Of a DNA stretch of 64,000 bases, positions 14,116 through 24,983 are shown piece after piece. The notes below the pieces were generated by a model. The model worked only from the letters and a program-made list of their open reading frames with translations, was not told the DNA's origin and did no database searches. The position numbers were made by a program, and so were the translations under genes. The number at the start of each line of letters is the position of its first letter. Position 1 is the stretch's first letter. Source of the stretch: Enterobacter sp. R4-368 (lineage in GTDB: Bacteria; Pseudomonadota; Gammaproteobacteria; Enterobacterales; Enterobacteriaceae); contig NC_021500.1 of assembly GCF_000410515.1 (NCBI RefSeq), positions 4,588,001 through 4,652,000 on the forward strand, in the 5' to 3' direction.

Positions 14116-14266
14116 CGCGACCTCAACGGCAATGGTGATTGGATCTGCCAATTTGTGATCGGCGTTGTGAAAAATATTCTGTATCAGAATGATGACGCAC
14201 AGGATATGCGGGCGCGCTTCCGGCATGGCAAAAAGGGTTACCCTACGGGCGCTAAAAATGCCACAA

Positions 14267-14286
14267 TAGTGGCTGTTTATACAGTG
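14267..14286 (+). promoter_or_regulatory. LexA box of dinG
   Basis: TAGTGGCTGTTTATACAGTG lies 15 bases before the dinG start codon. It matches the E. coli dinG SOS box except at its ends. The right half-site CAG is intact; the left half reads GTG where the consensus has CTG (E. coli dinG has TTG), so repression may be weak. Confidence 0.75.
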
Positions 14287-14300
14287 TTTCAGGTTTCCTC

Positions 14301-16454
14301 ATGGCCCTTACCGCCGCGCTAAAAGCGCAGATCGCCGCCTGGTATAAGGCGTTGCAACAACAGATCCCGGACTTTATTCCCCGCGCGCCGCAGCGGCAGA
14401 TGATTGCTGACGTGGCGAAAACGCTGGCGGGGGATGAAGGGCGTCATCTGGCGATTGAAGCGCCAACCGGCGTGGGGAAAACGCTCTCTTACTTAATTCC
14501 GGGCATCGCCATCGCGCGTGAAGAGCAAAAAACGCTGGTGGTCAGCACCGCGAACGTGGCGTTGCAGGATCAGATCTTCAGTAAAGATCTGCCGCTACTG
14601 CGCAAAATCATCCCGGATTTACGCTTTACCGCCGCGTTTGGCCGTGGGCGCTATGTTTGTCCGCGCAACCTGGCGGCGCTGGCAAGCAGCGAGCCGAACC
14701 AGCAGGATCTGCTGGCGTTTCTGGACGATGAACTGACGCCGGGTAACCAGGAAGAGCAGAAACGTTGCGCGGCGCTGAAAGCGGATCTCGACAGCTACAA
14801 GTGGGATGGCCTGCGCGATCACACTGACAAGGCGATTAGCGATGATTTGTGGCGACGGCTCAGCACCGATAAAGCCAGCTGCCTGAACCGTAATTGCCAC
14901 TACTACCGCGAATGCCCCTTTTTTGTCGCACGCCGCGAAATCCAGGAAGCGGAGGTGGTGGTCGCCAACCACGCGCTGGTGATGGCGGCGATGGAGAGCG
15001 AAGCGGTGCTACCGGAGCCAAAAAACCTGCTGCTGGTGCTCGATGAAGGCCACCATTTGCCTGACGTAGCGCGCGACGCGCTGGAGATAACAGCGGAAAT
15101 CACCGCCCCCTGGTATCAGCTTCAGCTCGATCTGTTCACCAAACTGGTGGCGACCTGCCTTGAGCAGTTTCGCCCGAAAACGCTGCCGCCGCTGGCGACA
15201 CCGGAGCGGCTCAACGCCCATTGCGAGGAGCTTTACGCGCTCATCGCGTCGCTTAACAACATTCTCAACCTTTATCTTCCGGCGGGCCAGGAGGCGGAAT
15301 ATCGCTTTGCGATGGGGGAACTGCCCGATGAAGTGATGGAGATTTGCCAGCGGCTGGCAAAACTGACGGAGATGCTGCGCGGGCTGGCAGAGCTGTTTCT
15401 GAATGATTTAAGCGAGAAGACGGGCAGCCACGACATTGTGCGTTTGCACCGGGTTATTTTGCAGATGAACCGCGCGCTGGGTATGTTCGAAAGTCAGAGT
15501 AAACTCTGGCGGCTGGCCTCAATGGCGCAGGCGTCCGGTGCGCCGGTGACCAAATGGGTTACCCGCGAGGCGCGTGATGGGCAGTTGCATCTACTGTTCC
15601 ATTGCGTGGGGATTCGCGTAAGCGATCAGTTAGAAAAGCTGCTCTGGCGCAGCGTACCGCACATTGTGGTGACCTCGGCGACGTTACGTTCGCTGAACAG
15701 TTTTAATCGCCTGCAAGAGATGAGTGGTTTAAAAGAGAAAGCCGGGGATCGCTTTGTCACGCTTGATTCGCCGTTCAACCATGTTGAGCAGGGAAAAATT
15801 GTTATTCCGCAGATGCGCTACGAGCCACTGATGGAAAACGAAGAGCAGCATATTGCGGAAATGGCGACCTGGTTTCGCGAGCAGGTTGAGAGTAAAGCGC
15901 ATCCCGGGATGCTGGTGCTGTTCGCCAGCCAGCGCGCGATGCAGCTGTTTTTAACCTATGTCGCGGACTTGCGTTTATTGCTGCTGGTGCAGGGCGATCA
16001 GCCGCGCTATCGGCTGGTGGAACTGCACCGTAAACGTATCGATAATGGCGAGCGCAGTGTGCTGGTGGGCTTGCAGTCATTCGCTGAAGGGCTGGATCTC
16101 AAAGGCGATTACCTGACGCAGGTCCACATCCATAAAATCGCTTTCCCACCTATCGACAGCCCGGTGGTGATCACCGAAGGCGAGTGGCTGAAAAGCCTGA
16201 ATCGCTATCCTTTTGAAGTACAGAGCCTGCCCAGCGCATCGTTTAACCTTATTCAGCAAGTGGGGCGGCTTATTCGCAGCCACAGTTGTCGTGGCGAAGT
16301 GGTGATTTACGATAAACGGTTGCTGACTAAAAACTACGGTAAACGGCTGCTCGACGCGCTACCTGTGTTTCCTATTTCACAACCGGCAATGCCGGACGTT
16401 ATAGTGAAGAAACCTGTGAAAAAAGCAGAACAGAAGCGTCGCAAACGCCGTTAA
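14301..16454 (+). CDS. dinG: ATP-dependent DNA helicase DinG
   Basis: SOS-induced 5'-3' superfamily 2 helicase of the XPD-like group that resolves R-loops, D-loops and replication-transcription conflicts. It has 717 residues, one more than in E. coli. Walker A is APTGVGKT (residues 54-61). The four iron-sulphur cysteines are Cys120, Cys194, Cys199 and Cys205. The helicase motif II is DEGH, and the C-terminal motif VGRLIRS is present. It is preceded by a LexA box and is divergent from the bgl operon. ybiB follows 25 bases later. Confidence 0.96.
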   Translation: MALTAALKAQIAAWYKALQQQIPDFIPRAPQRQMIADVAKTLAGDEGRHLAIEAPTGVGKTLSYLIPGIAIAREEQKTLVVSTANVALQDQIFSKDLPLLRKIIPDLRFTAAFGRGRYVCPRNLAALASSEPNQQDLLAFLDDELTPGNQEEQKRCAALKADLDSYKWDGLRDHTDKAISDDLWRRLSTDKASCLNRNCHYYRECPFFVARREIQEAEVVVANHALVMAAMESEAVLPEPKNLLLVLDEGHHLPDVARDALEITAEITAPWYQLQLDLFTKLVATCLEQFRPKTLPPLATPERLNAHCEELYALIASLNNILNLYLPAGQEAEYRFAMGELPDEVMEICQRLAKLTEMLRGLAELFLNDLSEKTGSHDIVRLHRVILQMNRALGMFESQSKLWRLASMAQASGAPVTKWVTREARDGQLHLLFHCVGIRVSDQLEKLLWRSVPHIVVTSATLRSLNSFNRLQEMSGLKEKAGDRFVTLDSPFNHVEQGKIVIPQMRYEPLMENEEQHIAEMATWFREQVESKAHPGMLVLFASQRAMQLFLTYVADLRLLLLVQGDQPRYRLVELHRKRIDNGERSVLVGLQSFAEGLDLKGDYLTQVHIHKIAFPPIDSPVVITEGEWLKSLNRYPFEVQSLPSASFNLIQQVGRLIRSHSCRGEVVIYDKRLLTKNYGKRLLDALPVFPISQPAMPDVIVKKPVKKAEQKRRKRR

Positions 16455-16479
16455 CGATGTGAGCCCGCAAGGAGTCGCT

Positions 16480-17442
16480 ATGGATTACCGCAAAATCATT
16501 AAAGAAATTGGTCGTGGGAAAAACCACGCCCGCGATCTGGATTTCGATACCGCTCGTGGTCTGTACTCGCAGCTGCTGAAGGGTGAAGTGCCGGATCTGG
16601 AGATGGGCGGCATTTTGATAGCCCTGCGTATTAAAGGGGAAGGGGAAGCGGAAATGCTCGGCTTTTACGAGGCGATGCAGCAGCACACCCTGAAACTGAC
16701 GCCGCCGGTCGCAAAGCCGATGCCGATTGTGATCCCCAGCTATAACGGCGCGCGCAAGCAGGCGAACCTGACGCCGCTGCTGGCAATTTTGCTCAACAAA
16801 CTCGGTTTTCCGGTGGTGGTCCATGGCGTTACTGAAGATCCGACGCGCGTGGTGACGGAGAGCATTTTCAAACTGCTGGGGATCGATGCCACGCTGCATG
16901 CCGGCCAGGCGCAGGCGAAGCTGGAGGGGCATCACCCGGTCTATATTCCAGTGAGCGCACTCTGCCCGCCGCTGGAAAAACAGCTGGCGATGCGCTGGCG
17001 GATGGGCGTGCGTAACAGCGCGCACACGCTGGCGAAGCTGGCAACGCCGTTTGAAAAAGACGCTGCGCTGCGTTTATCCAGCGTTTCGCACCCGGAATAC
17101 ATCACGCGGGTGGGGAAATTCTTTGCTGATATTAGTGGTCGCGGGCTGTTGATGCATGGCACGGAAGGGGAAGTTTATGCCAACCCGCAACGGTGCCCGC
17201 AAATCAACCTGATTGATGCGCAGGGCGAACGCGTGCTTTATGCCCGTGATGATGCGGTAGCGCCGGTAAGTGACGGTGCTGCGAAAGATGCGGAAAGCAC
17301 TGCGCGCTGGACGGAGCGCTGCCTTGCGGGAAGTGAAGCGGTGCCGGAGTCGCTCAAAATTCAGCTTGCCTGCTGCCTGGTGGCGACGGGTGAAGTGGCG
17401 ACGCTGGAAGAGGGGCTGGCGCGGGTTGCGCAAAACTTCTGA
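16480..17442 (+). CDS. ybiB: Nucleic-acid-binding protein YbiB (TrpD2 family)
   Basis: Member of the glycosyltransferase family 3 fold related to anthranilate phosphoribosyltransferase TrpD. In E. coli the protein binds DNA and RNA rather than acting in tryptophan synthesis. It has 320 residues, equal to the E. coli length. An N-terminal helical domain (residues 1-70) is followed by the alpha/beta domain, with the conserved PSYNGARKQANLTP and MRWRMGVRNSAHTLAKL stretches. I start at the ATG at 16480, which has an AAGGAG site in front; the next upstream in-frame candidate has none. It follows dinG on the same strand and is probably co-transcribed. Confidence 0.94.
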   Translation: MDYRKIIKEIGRGKNHARDLDFDTARGLYSQLLKGEVPDLEMGGILIALRIKGEGEAEMLGFYEAMQQHTLKLTPPVAKPMPIVIPSYNGARKQANLTPLLAILLNKLGFPVVVHGVTEDPTRVVTESIFKLLGIDATLHAGQAQAKLEGHHPVYIPVSALCPPLEKQLAMRWRMGVRNSAHTLAKLATPFEKDAALRLSSVSHPEYITRVGKFFADISGRGLLMHGTEGEVYANPQRCPQINLIDAQGERVLYARDDAVAPVSDGAAKDAESTARWTERCLAGSEAVPESLKIQLACCLVATGEVATLEEGLARVAQNF

Positions 17443-17443
17443 T

Positions 17444-17473
17444 AAAAAAAGCCCGTCACATTTCTGGACGGGC
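17444..17473 (-). terminator. Terminator of ybiJ
   Basis: GCCCGTC (17451-17457) pairs with GACGGGC (17467-17473). On the minus strand the stem is followed by seven Us, so it best ends the ybiJ transcript coming from the right. On the plus strand it is followed by AAAACAGG, so it is a weaker stop for ybiB. Confidence 0.8.
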
Positions 17474-17555
17474 AAAACAGGGTAACAACAGGGTTAATGA
17501 GGGTGGAGCACCCAGGCAGAGGGTTAATGTGCCGGGGGTAAAACACGGTTTTCGG

Positions 17556-17816
17556 TTATTTGTAGATAACCGCGGTGCCGCTCAGTTTGTTATTGCCTGT
17601 CGCGGACGTGATGCTGTAGCCCGTGGCGCCAGCGGCTTGTGCTTTCTCGGCCAGTTTGGCTTCCAGACCGTCCAGCGTGGTCGCGCCTTCAGCGGAAACA
17701 ACACCGATTTTATTCAGATTCTCTGCCTGAGCAGTGGTGACTGGTTGTGCCGCGAAAGCACCGAAAGAGAGGGTAGACAGCGCGATAGCAGCAACAGCAT
17801 ATTTAATGGTTTTCAT
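17556..17816 (-). CDS. ybiJ: Periplasmic stress-type protein YbiJ (DUF1471/YhcN family)
   Basis: Small secreted protein of 86 residues, the same length as in E. coli. The signal peptide spans residues 1-22 (MKTIKYAVAAIALSTLSFGAFA, cut at AFA/AQ). The mature part is one YhcN-type alpha/beta domain ending in GTAVIYK. Family members respond to stress and biofilm conditions, but the molecular role of YbiJ is not known. The start at 17814-17816 gives a normal signal peptide; an earlier start would add 21 hydrophilic residues in front of it. The 285 bases upstream are AT-rich and show no clear site beyond an expected promoter. Confidence 0.93.
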   Translation of the reverse strand: MKTIKYAVAAIALSTLSFGAFAAQPVTTAQAENLNKIGVVSAEGATTLDGLEAKLAEKAQAAGATGYSITSATGNNKLSGTAVIYK

Positions 17817-18101
17817 AGTTAATCTCTCGCAGGTTATTCTGTTTGGGGGACAATGTTCCGTCGATGTGATGAGTATCACGGTTTTTGGCGGGAGATAAAA
17901 CCGAAGAGAATTGACGGCCTTATTCTAAAAAATTGAATAAAGGTTAATTTATTGAATTTAAATCGATTTAAGGATGCAAATAACGCATTTTTCCGCCGCC
18001 CGGACTGGCATCCATTTTGGCGGCACATTTTGCTACGTTCAGGGCGGGATTTTATGGATGTAAAGGCAACCGCTTGCGCGGGTTACACACGTCAGGAAAG
18101 G

Positions 18102-18368
18102 TCAACGTAGCTGGCTATCTTTCGAACCTCTGCGATTATATCCTGAAAATGTAGAGTTATGTAAATCTTTCTCCTGCTGACAGGTGATGCACAAGCGTAC
18201 CCCGGGAATCGCTTTACGCCGTGCTTCCGGAATTGGCTCACCGCACTCTTCGCAAACCTTTAAACTTTCGCCGGATGGTAAACCGCTGCGCGCACGCGCG
18301 ACGGCATCATCAATGGTGCTGTCGATTTGCTGCTGAACTGCGCCATCATTTGCCCAACCTGAAGCCAT
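18102..18368 (-). CDS. ybiI: DksA/TraR-type zinc-finger protein YbiI
   Basis: Small cytoplasmic protein of 88 residues, like E. coli YbiI. The four-cysteine zinc finger is CEECGEPIPEARR...CITCQ (about residues 39-63), as in the DksA/TraR family. It lacks the long coiled coil that DksA inserts into RNA polymerase. The function is not established. A good GGGAGAA ribosome-binding site lies before the ATG at 18366-18368. Confidence 0.93.
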   Translation of the reverse strand: MASGWANDGAVQQQIDSTIDDAVARARSGLPSGESLKVCEECGEPIPEARRKAIPGVRLCITCQQEKDLHNSTFSGYNRRGSKDSQLR

Positions 18369-18429
18369 AATGTGTTCTCCCGGGCTAAAACCATAATTAT
18401 AGCAAACTGCCCGGGGGCGCTGATGTCGG

Positions 18430-18459
18430 GCCGGGCGAACGGTAAAATCGTTGCCCGGC
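18430..18459 (-). terminator. Strong hairpin after the flavin-reductase-like gene
   Basis: GCCGGGC (18430-18436) pairs with GCCCGGC (18453-18459), and the stem extends inward through AAC/GTT-type pairs with one bulge. It starts 8 bases after the gene's stop codon. There is no U-tract, so it may end transcription only partly or protect the 3' end. Confidence 0.45.
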
Positions 18460-18466
18460 GAAGAGG

Positions 18467-19081
18467 CTAGCGGTTATCCGGGCGCGTCAAATCGAAACGC
18501 TGCGCTTCGCTAATGCCGTAGTAGGCTGAAGGGCCACCCGCACGCAGCACCGGCTCTGCTTTTGCCGTCTGGTAGATGCCGTTTTCTAGCAATGTCTCAT
18601 CAATATGCACGGCAACCACTTCACCGAGCACCAGCCAGCTATCAACCGGCGTCCCGTCTGCGGTGGTCAGTTGAATACACTGCGAGAGGCGGCATTCGAA
18701 GTTGACCGGGCTTTCCGCCACGCGTGGCGTTTTGATGACCCGGCTGGCTGCGGGCGTCAGACCCGCACGGGCAAACTCATCTTCGCCGTGTGGTAACGAA
18801 GCGGACGTTTCATTCATGGGTACGGCCAGTGCGCGTGTTGTCAGATTCCACACGAATTCTTTGGTTTCCGTAATATTACGTACGCTGTCTTTCCAGCCGC
18901 TGCTGGCGAAGCCGATAATCGGCGGGCGATAATTAAAGCAGTTAAAAAAACTATATGGGGCGAGGTTCCGTCGGCCTTGCCCATCCAGCGAGGCGATCCA
19001 GCCGATGGGGCGCGGGCCAATAATGGCATTCAGGGGATCATGGGGTAGACCATGACCTTTTGCAGGTTCATAAAAATACAT
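18467..19081 (-). CDS. Flavin reductase-like FMN-binding split-barrel protein
   Basis: A 204-residue member of the flavin reductase-like family (split beta-barrel, FMN-binding). The N-terminal motif IIGPRPIGWIASLDGQG and the PYSFFNCFNYRPPIIGF stretch are the usual flavin-contact region, and HID near residue 160 is typical. Such proteins supply reduced flavin or act as small FMN oxidoreductases; the partner is unknown. It lies alone on the minus strand between ybiI and rlmF. In E. coli this interval holds ybiX, fiu and mcbA instead, as I recall the map. A GGAAAG site precedes the ATG. Confidence 0.85.
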   Translation of the reverse strand: MYFYEPAKGHGLPHDPLNAIIGPRPIGWIASLDGQGRRNLAPYSFFNCFNYRPPIIGFASSGWKDSVRNITETKEFVWNLTTRALAVPMNETSASLPHGEDEFARAGLTPAASRVIKTPRVAESPVNFECRLSQCIQLTTADGTPVDSWLVLGEVVAVHIDETLLENGIYQTAKAEPVLRAGGPSAYYGISEAQRFDLTRPDNR

Positions 19082-19179
19082 AGCGCTTTCCGGTCGTTAA
19101 AAAACAGATTCTTCAGCCTCACTTATTTACCCGACCATCGTCAACGGGTATCTTACGCCGCTGCTAACAGGAGAATGCC

Positions 19180-20115
19180 ATGAATGCCCAGAAGCCGGGT
19201 CTGCACCCGCGTAACCGCCACCACAGCCGCTACGATCTCGACGCGCTGTGCGCCGTGAACCCGTCACTGCGCGCGTTTCTTACCACGAACCCGAACGGTG
19301 AGACGACCATCAATTTTGCCGATCCGCAGGCAGTTAAAGCCCTGAACAAAGCGCTGCTGGCAAAATTCTATGGCGTGCGCGAATGGGATATTCCGGACGG
19401 TTTCCTCTGCCCGCCAGTGCCGGGGCGTGCGGATTACGTTCACCATCTGGCGGATGTGCTGGCGGAAAGCAACGACGGCAAGGTGCCGACGCAGGCCAGC
19501 GTGCTGGATATTGGCACTGGTGCCAACTGCATCTATCCGCTGATTGGCGCGCATGAATACGGCTGGCGTTTTACCGGCAGCGAAGTTAACGATCAGGCCT
19601 TTGCCAGCGCACAGGCGATCATCAATGCCAACCCTGGGTTGAGCCGTGCGGTACGGTTGCGTCGACAGAAAGATCCGGCGTCTGTTCTCACTGGTATTAT
19701 TCATAAAAATGAGCAGTACGATGCGGTTCTCTGCAACCCACCGTTTCATGATTCCGCGCAAAGCGCGCAGGCTGGCAGTGAGCGCAAGCGTCGCAATCTG
19801 GGCCAGTCGGTTAACGATGCGGCCAACTTTGGTGGCCAGCAGCAGGAGTTGTGGTGCGAAGGCGGCGAAGTGGCTTTTATCAGCAAGATGATTGCTGAAA
19901 GCCAACAGTTTGCGCGCCAGGTGTTGTGGTTTACCTCGCTGGTGTCTCGCGGCGATAACCTGCCCGAGCTGTATCGTGCCTTGACCCAGGCTGGCGCAGT
20001 GAAAGTGATGAAAAAAGAGATGGCGCAGGGCCAGAAGCAGAGCCGTTTTATCGCCTGGACGTTTCTCGATGAGGCCCAGCGTAAACGCTGGGCGCAGACG
20101 CGTTTCAAAGTGTAG
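19180..20115 (+). CDS. rlmF: 23S rRNA (adenine1618-N6)-methyltransferase RlmF
   Basis: Methylates A1618 of 23S rRNA using S-adenosylmethionine. It has 311 residues (308 in E. coli). The Rossmann-type SAM site is [15 protein letters not shown] (about residues 108-122) and the N6-adenine motif IV is NPPF in [11 protein letters not shown] (about 182-192). A GGAG site stands 7 bases before the ATG at 19180. It converges with ybiO and overlaps it by 11 bases, so the two genes share their ends. Confidence 0.95.
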   Translation: MNAQKPGLHPRNRHHSRYDLDALCAVNPSLRAFLTTNPNGETTINFADPQAVKALNKALLAKFYGVREWDIPDGFLCPPVPGRADYVHHLADVLAESNDGKVPTQASVLDIGTGANCIYPLIGAHEYGWRFTGSEVNDQAFASAQAIINANPGLSRAVRLRRQKDPASVLTGIIHKNEQYDAVLCNPPFHDSAQSAQAGSERKRRNLGQSVNDAANFGGQQQELWCEGGEVAFISKMIAESQQFARQVLWFTSLVSRGDNLPELYRALTQAGAVKVMKKEMAQGQKQSRFIAWTFLDEAQRKRWAQTRFKV

Positions 20116-22342
20116 GTTCTGCCGGCGGTGGCGGGCTGGCGGGTGACGCTGGCTGTGCTGCGCTTTCCGGCGCCGGTAACATCTGATATGTCTGCACCGG
20201 CGGGCGCACGCCCGCACGGTCGAAATGCTTTTTCACCATCGTGTCGAGGGCAAAACGCACTGTCCACTGTTTCAGCGGCAGGGTCGTGCAGGTGACGCGA
20301 AGCGTGAATGCCGTGTTGGTTAGTCCGACCAGCCCGGCAAAAGACGGTTCGCCGATAATCAAGCCGCGGATCTCCTCCTGCTCCATCAGTTCTGCCACGG
20401 CATCTTTTAACGCCTGATTCGCTTTATCGGTATCCTCCTGGCGATTCACATCGTAATTCGCCACCACCGAGCCAATGCCGCGCACAAAATTGGCGAAAGT
20501 GGTGATCGATGACCACGGAATAATGTGGTACGCACCAGTATCCTGACGTACGCCAACGGAGCGAATCGACATTCGCTCTACGGTGCCGGTCAGCGGGCCG
20601 ATAGTGACCAAATCCCCGGTGTTCATGCCGTTTTCAAACTGGATAAAAATGCCGGTGATAATATCTTTCACCAGCGTTTGCGAGCCAAACGAGATAGCCA
20701 ACCCGAGCGCCCCGGCCCCGGCCAGCAATGGCGCGATGTTGACGCCAATTTCCGACAGCACAATCATCACCGTTATGGTACTTATCACCACTGCCAGCGC
20801 ATTGCGAAACAGCGTCAGCAGTGTGCGGGTGCGCGCGCTTGGCAGCGGGCGACCGTGAATATCCGACGCCAGCCGGTTTTCAATAATACTGGCAAGCAGG
20901 GTCCAGCCCACGGCGGAGAAGAACAGGATCAAAGCAATACGGATGAGGATATCGACGGTTTTCTCCCCCGCACCGTAATTCAGCCAGTGCCAGACATCAA
21001 ACAGCCCCCAGGCGTTCAGCAGCAGCATGATCGTTGCGCAAACCACCAGAATCCGTGCGGCTTTTAACGACGCGGAGAGCCAGCCATTGAGCCGTTTTTG
21101 CAGCTCGGGATAGTTGCGCTGTACCTGTGGCGACAGGGTGATGGTCTTATTCAACCAGCGCGACAATACGCCAGAAAGAAACGCGGCAATGCTCAGAATC
21201 GCCAGGCTATTGACCGTGGCACCCATCATGAATTTCAGGCTGTTACCGGGATCAAACAGCGAAAAGAAAAACAACACAATAAAGTAAGCGCTGGCGAGCC
21301 AGTGCCAGATCAACGCAAACGCGCGGATAAACAAGCTAAAAAAGGCCAGCGAGTGATCCGCCAGCACAATTAAGTTGTGCTGAATTTGCCGCTTATTATG
21401 AAAAATAAGGTACAGCGCCCATACGGTAATGCAGAGCATGATCACCACATTCGCCAGCGCGCCAAACTGCACGTTTACCTGATTGGAAATAATCGGCACG
21501 GCAACCAGCAAACCATAGCCAATCAGGCTGCTCAGCGCACTCAGACGCATATGCCAGTAGCGGGCGGTTTCATCGGTAATGCGAAATGGGCGCAGATCGG
21601 CAATACGCGGGCAGAAAATCAGCCGCAAAATCGCTTTAAAAAACTCAATCAGCGCAAAGGCGTTCAGGAACAGGCTTTGTTGAAAGGCAATGGTGCTGTT
21701 GCCTGCGTTAAGGTTCGCGCTAAGCAACTGACCGACAAATATTGTTAACGCCAGCAGCATCAGGTCGATAATAAACGCGCCGATAATCATTGAGGGCAGT
21801 TGCAACCAGTTACTGCGGTCGCGGTTTTTACGCCGTCCCCAGGCGCCCATTTTGCGATACAGCGGGGATACCGCTAAACGAACAAGAAACCAGAAAGCAA
21901 AAACCAGCGCGGCCAGTAGCAGGAAGTGACTGGCGGCGTTGCTGAAGGTCTGCGGGTTAAAGGCTTTGTGGGGCGAACCGGTGATATTGCGATACAGCTG
22001 AGCAAAACGGGATGCCAGTGCATTGCCATAATGTTCACTCACCTCGGTTACGTTTTCCAGCACCGTTTTTTGCTCTTTCACCTCGGGCGGGGTGAGTTCC
22101 GGCACGGGTTCTTGTGCTGGCGCGGTGGCAACTTTGCGTAGCTGATCGATCAGTTCCTTGCGCGACTCATCGTTTTCCAGCACGTCCGCAAGTGCGGCAT
22201 AAGCGGCCTTTTTCTGCTCGACATTGGGCTCACTCGTTTGCGTGGAAGGCGCAGGCGTGGTTGTCGCAGAGGTAATGCCGGGTATCGTCGCAGCCTGTAA
22301 CGGCGCGCACCACAACCCAATCAATAGCAGGATCCACGGCAT
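20105..22342 (-). CDS. ybiO: Mechanosensitive channel YbiO (MscS family)
   Basis: Inner-membrane mechanosensitive channel of moderate conductance, 745 residues (741 in E. coli). A signal sequence (residues 1-18, ending LQAA) is followed by a periplasmic region to about 130. About ten hydrophobic segments follow, then the pore helix and MscS beta domain ([23 protein letters not shown]...[12 protein letters not shown]) and a soluble alpha/beta domain with a Pro-rich tail. I start at the ATG at 22340-22342 ([11 protein letters not shown]), which has GGAGG 6 bases upstream and gives the signal sequence. It opens on salt release of osmotic pressure in the family. Confidence 0.94.
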   Translation of the reverse strand: MPWILLLIGLWCAPLQAATIPGITSATTTPAPSTQTSEPNVEQKKAAYAALADVLENDESRKELIDQLRKVATAPAQEPVPELTPPEVKEQKTVLENVTEVSEHYGNALASRFAQLYRNITGSPHKAFNPQTFSNAASHFLLLAALVFAFWFLVRLAVSPLYRKMGAWGRRKNRDRSNWLQLPSMIIGAFIIDLMLLALTIFVGQLLSANLNAGNSTIAFQQSLFLNAFALIEFFKAILRLIFCPRIADLRPFRITDETARYWHMRLSALSSLIGYGLLVAVPIISNQVNVQFGALANVVIMLCITVWALYLIFHNKRQIQHNLIVLADHSLAFFSLFIRAFALIWHWLASAYFIVLFFFSLFDPGNSLKFMMGATVNSLAILSIAAFLSGVLSRWLNKTITLSPQVQRNYPELQKRLNGWLSASLKAARILVVCATIMLLLNAWGLFDVWHWLNYGAGEKTVDILIRIALILFFSAVGWTLLASIIENRLASDIHGRPLPSARTRTLLTLFRNALAVVISTITVMIVLSEIGVNIAPLLAGAGALGLAISFGSQTLVKDIITGIFIQFENGMNTGDLVTIGPLTGTVERMSIRSVGVRQDTGAYHIIPWSSITTFANFVRGIGSVVANYDVNRQEDTDKANQALKDAVAELMEQEEIRGLIIGEPSFAGLVGLTNTAFTLRVTCTTLPLKQWTVRFALDTMVKKHFDRAGVRPPVQTYQMLPAPESAAQPASPASPPPPAEPTL

Positions 22343-22429
22343 GTGCTCCTCCGGTGAGAAAGTCCAGCAAAATGATAAGTATAGATGCCGTACCGCGGCC
22401 GCGATGAATTGAGAAGAATCTGGGGGAGT

Positions 22430-22449
22430 GCCCCTCCGCAAGGAGGGGC
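22430..22449 (-). terminator. Hairpin after glnQ
   Basis: GCCCCTCC (22430-22437) pairs with GGAGGGGC (22442-22449) around a GCAA loop, eight bases after the glnQ stop codon. There is no U-tract on the minus strand, so it may act as a 3'-end stabiliser or a partial terminator. Confidence 0.5.
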
Positions 22450-22457
22450 GGGGTAAA

Positions 22458-23180
22458 TCAGGATACGTGTTGCAGGAATTCCTGCAGGCGCTGGCTCGGC
22501 GGGTTTTCGATCAACTGCTGAGGGTTGCCATCTTCGGCAATGCGGCCTTTATCGATGAAAATCAGGCGTGAGGCCACTTTTTCGGCGAAGCCGATTTCGT
22601 GGGTCACGATCACCATAGTCATGCCTTCTTCGGCCAGATCCTGCATCACTTTCAGCACTTCGTGACGCAGTTCCGGGTCGAGTGCAGAGGTTGGCTCATC
22701 AAACAGCATCATTTTCGGTTTGACTGCCAGCGCGCGGGCAATCGCCACACGCTGCTGCTGACCACCGGAAAGCTCAGACGGATAGTGGTGACCTCGCTCG
22801 GCGAGACCGACTTTCGCCAGCAGATCTTTCGCCAGTTTTTCTGCGTCTTCTTTCTTTGCGCCGCGTACACGAATCGGGCCAAACATGACGTTTTCCAGCG
22901 CGGTCAGGTGCGGGAACAGATAAAACTGCTGGAACACCATGCCCGCTTCCTGGCGGATCAGGCGCTCGTCCACTTTTGGATCGTTAACTTTCAGACCATC
23001 GACAATCAGATCGCCGCTGGTGATCTCTTCCAGTTTGTTAATGCAGCGCAGCAGCGTCGATTTCCCGGAGCCCGACGGCCCGATAATCACCACCACTTCA
23101 CCCTGAGTAATATTCAGATCGATATTGTGCAGCACCTGGGTTTGACCGAAGTGCTTGGAAACGTTTTTAAATTCAATCAC
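22458..23180 (-). CDS. glnQ: Glutamine ABC transporter ATPase GlnQ
   Basis: Cytoplasmic ATPase of the high-affinity glutamine importer GlnHPQ. It has 240 residues as in E. coli. Walker A is GPSGSGKST (residues 34-42), the signature is LSGGQQQR, Walker B is [14 protein letters not shown] and the switch His is in [11 protein letters not shown]. Its start overlaps the end of glnP by 4 bases, so it is the last gene of the nitrogen-regulated glnHPQ operon. Confidence 0.97.
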   Translation of the reverse strand: MIEFKNVSKHFGQTQVLHNIDLNITQGEVVVIIGPSGSGKSTLLRCINKLEEITSGDLIVDGLKVNDPKVDERLIRQEAGMVFQQFYLFPHLTALENVMFGPIRVRGAKKEDAEKLAKDLLAKVGLAERGHHYPSELSGGQQQRVAIARALAVKPKMMLFDEPTSALDPELRHEVLKVMQDLAEEGMTMVIVTHEIGFAEKVASRLIFIDKGRIAEDGNPQQLIENPPSQRLQEFLQHVS

Positions 23181-23836
23181 AGGATTTTCATCCTTTTTTC
23201 AAGACGGCGGAGCACGATGTTCAGCGCCTGGGTAATGATCAGATAAATCACCCCAACGGCGGTCCAGATTTCCAGCGCGCGGAAGTTACCGGCAATGATT
23301 TCCTGGCCCTGACGGGTTAATTCGGCTGCGCCGATAACAATAAACAGCGACGTATCTTTGATGCTGATGATCAACTGGTTACCCAGCGGCGGCAGCATGC
23401 GACGCAGCGCCAGCGGCATGATCACATGGCGGATAGTTTCAACGCGGGAAAGCCCCAGCGCCTGGCCCGCTTCGCTGAACCCTTTATGGATGGACAGCAC
23501 GGAGCCGCGGGTGATTTCGGCGATATAAGCCCCGGAGTTGATCATGATGGTGATCACCGCGGCGCTGAAGGTGTCAATACGAATATCGGGAAAGGCCATT
23601 GGCAAGGCGAAGTAAATGTACATCACCTGAACGACGATTGGCGTACCGCGAATAACTTCGATGAATACCAGTGCGATGTGGTTAGAAATCCAGCCGCCAT
23701 AGGTACGGGCTAAACCGGCCAGCAGGCCGATAACGATACCGCCAGCCAGACCAAGGATTGAGATCCATAAGGTCATTTTGGCCCCGTCAAGCAAAAGCGG
23801 AATGGCGGGCCAGATGGCGCTCCAGTCAAACTGCAT
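23177..23836 (-). CDS. glnP: Glutamine ABC transporter permease GlnP
   Basis: Inner-membrane permease of the glutamine importer, 219 residues. It has about five membrane segments and the polar amino-acid permease motif [20 protein letters not shown] (about residues 134-153), which contacts GlnQ. It is separated from glnH by 85 bases that hold a GC-rich hairpin, and overlaps glnQ by 4 bases. Confidence 0.97.
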   Translation of the reverse strand: MQFDWSAIWPAIPLLLDGAKMTLWISILGLAGGIVIGLLAGLARTYGGWISNHIALVFIEVIRGTPIVVQVMYIYFALPMAFPDIRIDTFSAAVITIMINSGAYIAEITRGSVLSIHKGFSEAGQALGLSRVETIRHVIMPLALRRMLPPLGNQLIISIKDTSLFIVIGAAELTRQGQEIIAGNFRALEIWTAVGVIYLIITQALNIVLRRLEKRMKIL

Positions 23837-23873
23837 GATGTGTTCCTGTATACCGTGGTTTTAACAAAAAGCA

Positions 23874-23896
23874 TCGGAGGCGAAAGCCGCCTCCGA
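23874..23896 (-). terminator. Hairpin between glnH and glnP
   Basis: TCGGAGG (23874-23880) pairs with CCTCCGA (23890-23896), with an inner GGC-GAAA-GCC. It lies 26 bases after the glnH stop codon, inside the operon. Such hairpins usually let the binding-protein mRNA outlast the permease mRNA, or stop part of the transcripts, giving excess GlnH. Confidence 0.5.
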
Positions 23897-23921
23897 GGTG
23901 TAACACTTTATTTTTTAATAA

Positions 23922-24736
<815 letters not shown>

Positions 24737-24809
24737 GGTTTACAACCTATTGTTTTGTAAAGGCGAACCTTTACCCGGTTGCACAATAAGTGTAGCAATA
24801 ATAGCCGTG

Positions 24810-24839
24810 TGCACCATTTTGAGTCACTGTTTTGGTGCA
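24810..24839. promoter_or_regulatory. Two overlapping NtrC-type sites upstream of glnH
   Basis: TGCACC-ATTTT-GAGTCA (24810-24826) and GTCACT-GTTTT-GGTGCA (24823-24839) each match one good half of the NtrC consensus TGCACC-N5-GGTGCA and share four bases. They sit about 75-100 bases upstream of the sigma-54-like element, a normal enhancer distance. Confidence 0.65.
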
Positions 24840-24983
24840 TTCTGGCAGCGTGGCCTGTTTTGCTTTTTTTTAGCGCAGATCGTGGGGTGAAAACAATCAG
24901 TTATTAACAGTTTTGTGATGGGATAATTACGAAGTGATAACTTTGTGGGCGTAAAGGGGCAATAACATGCACTGTAATAGTGC

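Noticed and set aside
14152..14172. CRP site candidate (TGTGATCGGCGTTGTGA) in the bglG-dinG gap
   Set aside because: The two TGTGA words are in direct, not inverted, orientation, so it does not fit the CRP consensus.
14044..14226. 60-codon reading frame on the minus strand upstream of bglG, a possible leader peptide
   Set aside because: It runs through the promoter and RAT region, has no ribosome-binding site and no codon repetition of a leader peptide.
20105..20115. Overlap of rlmF and ybiO as a sign of a mis-called end
   Set aside because: Both stop codons give the normal family C-termini (RFKV and PTL), so the 11-base tail-to-tail overlap is real.
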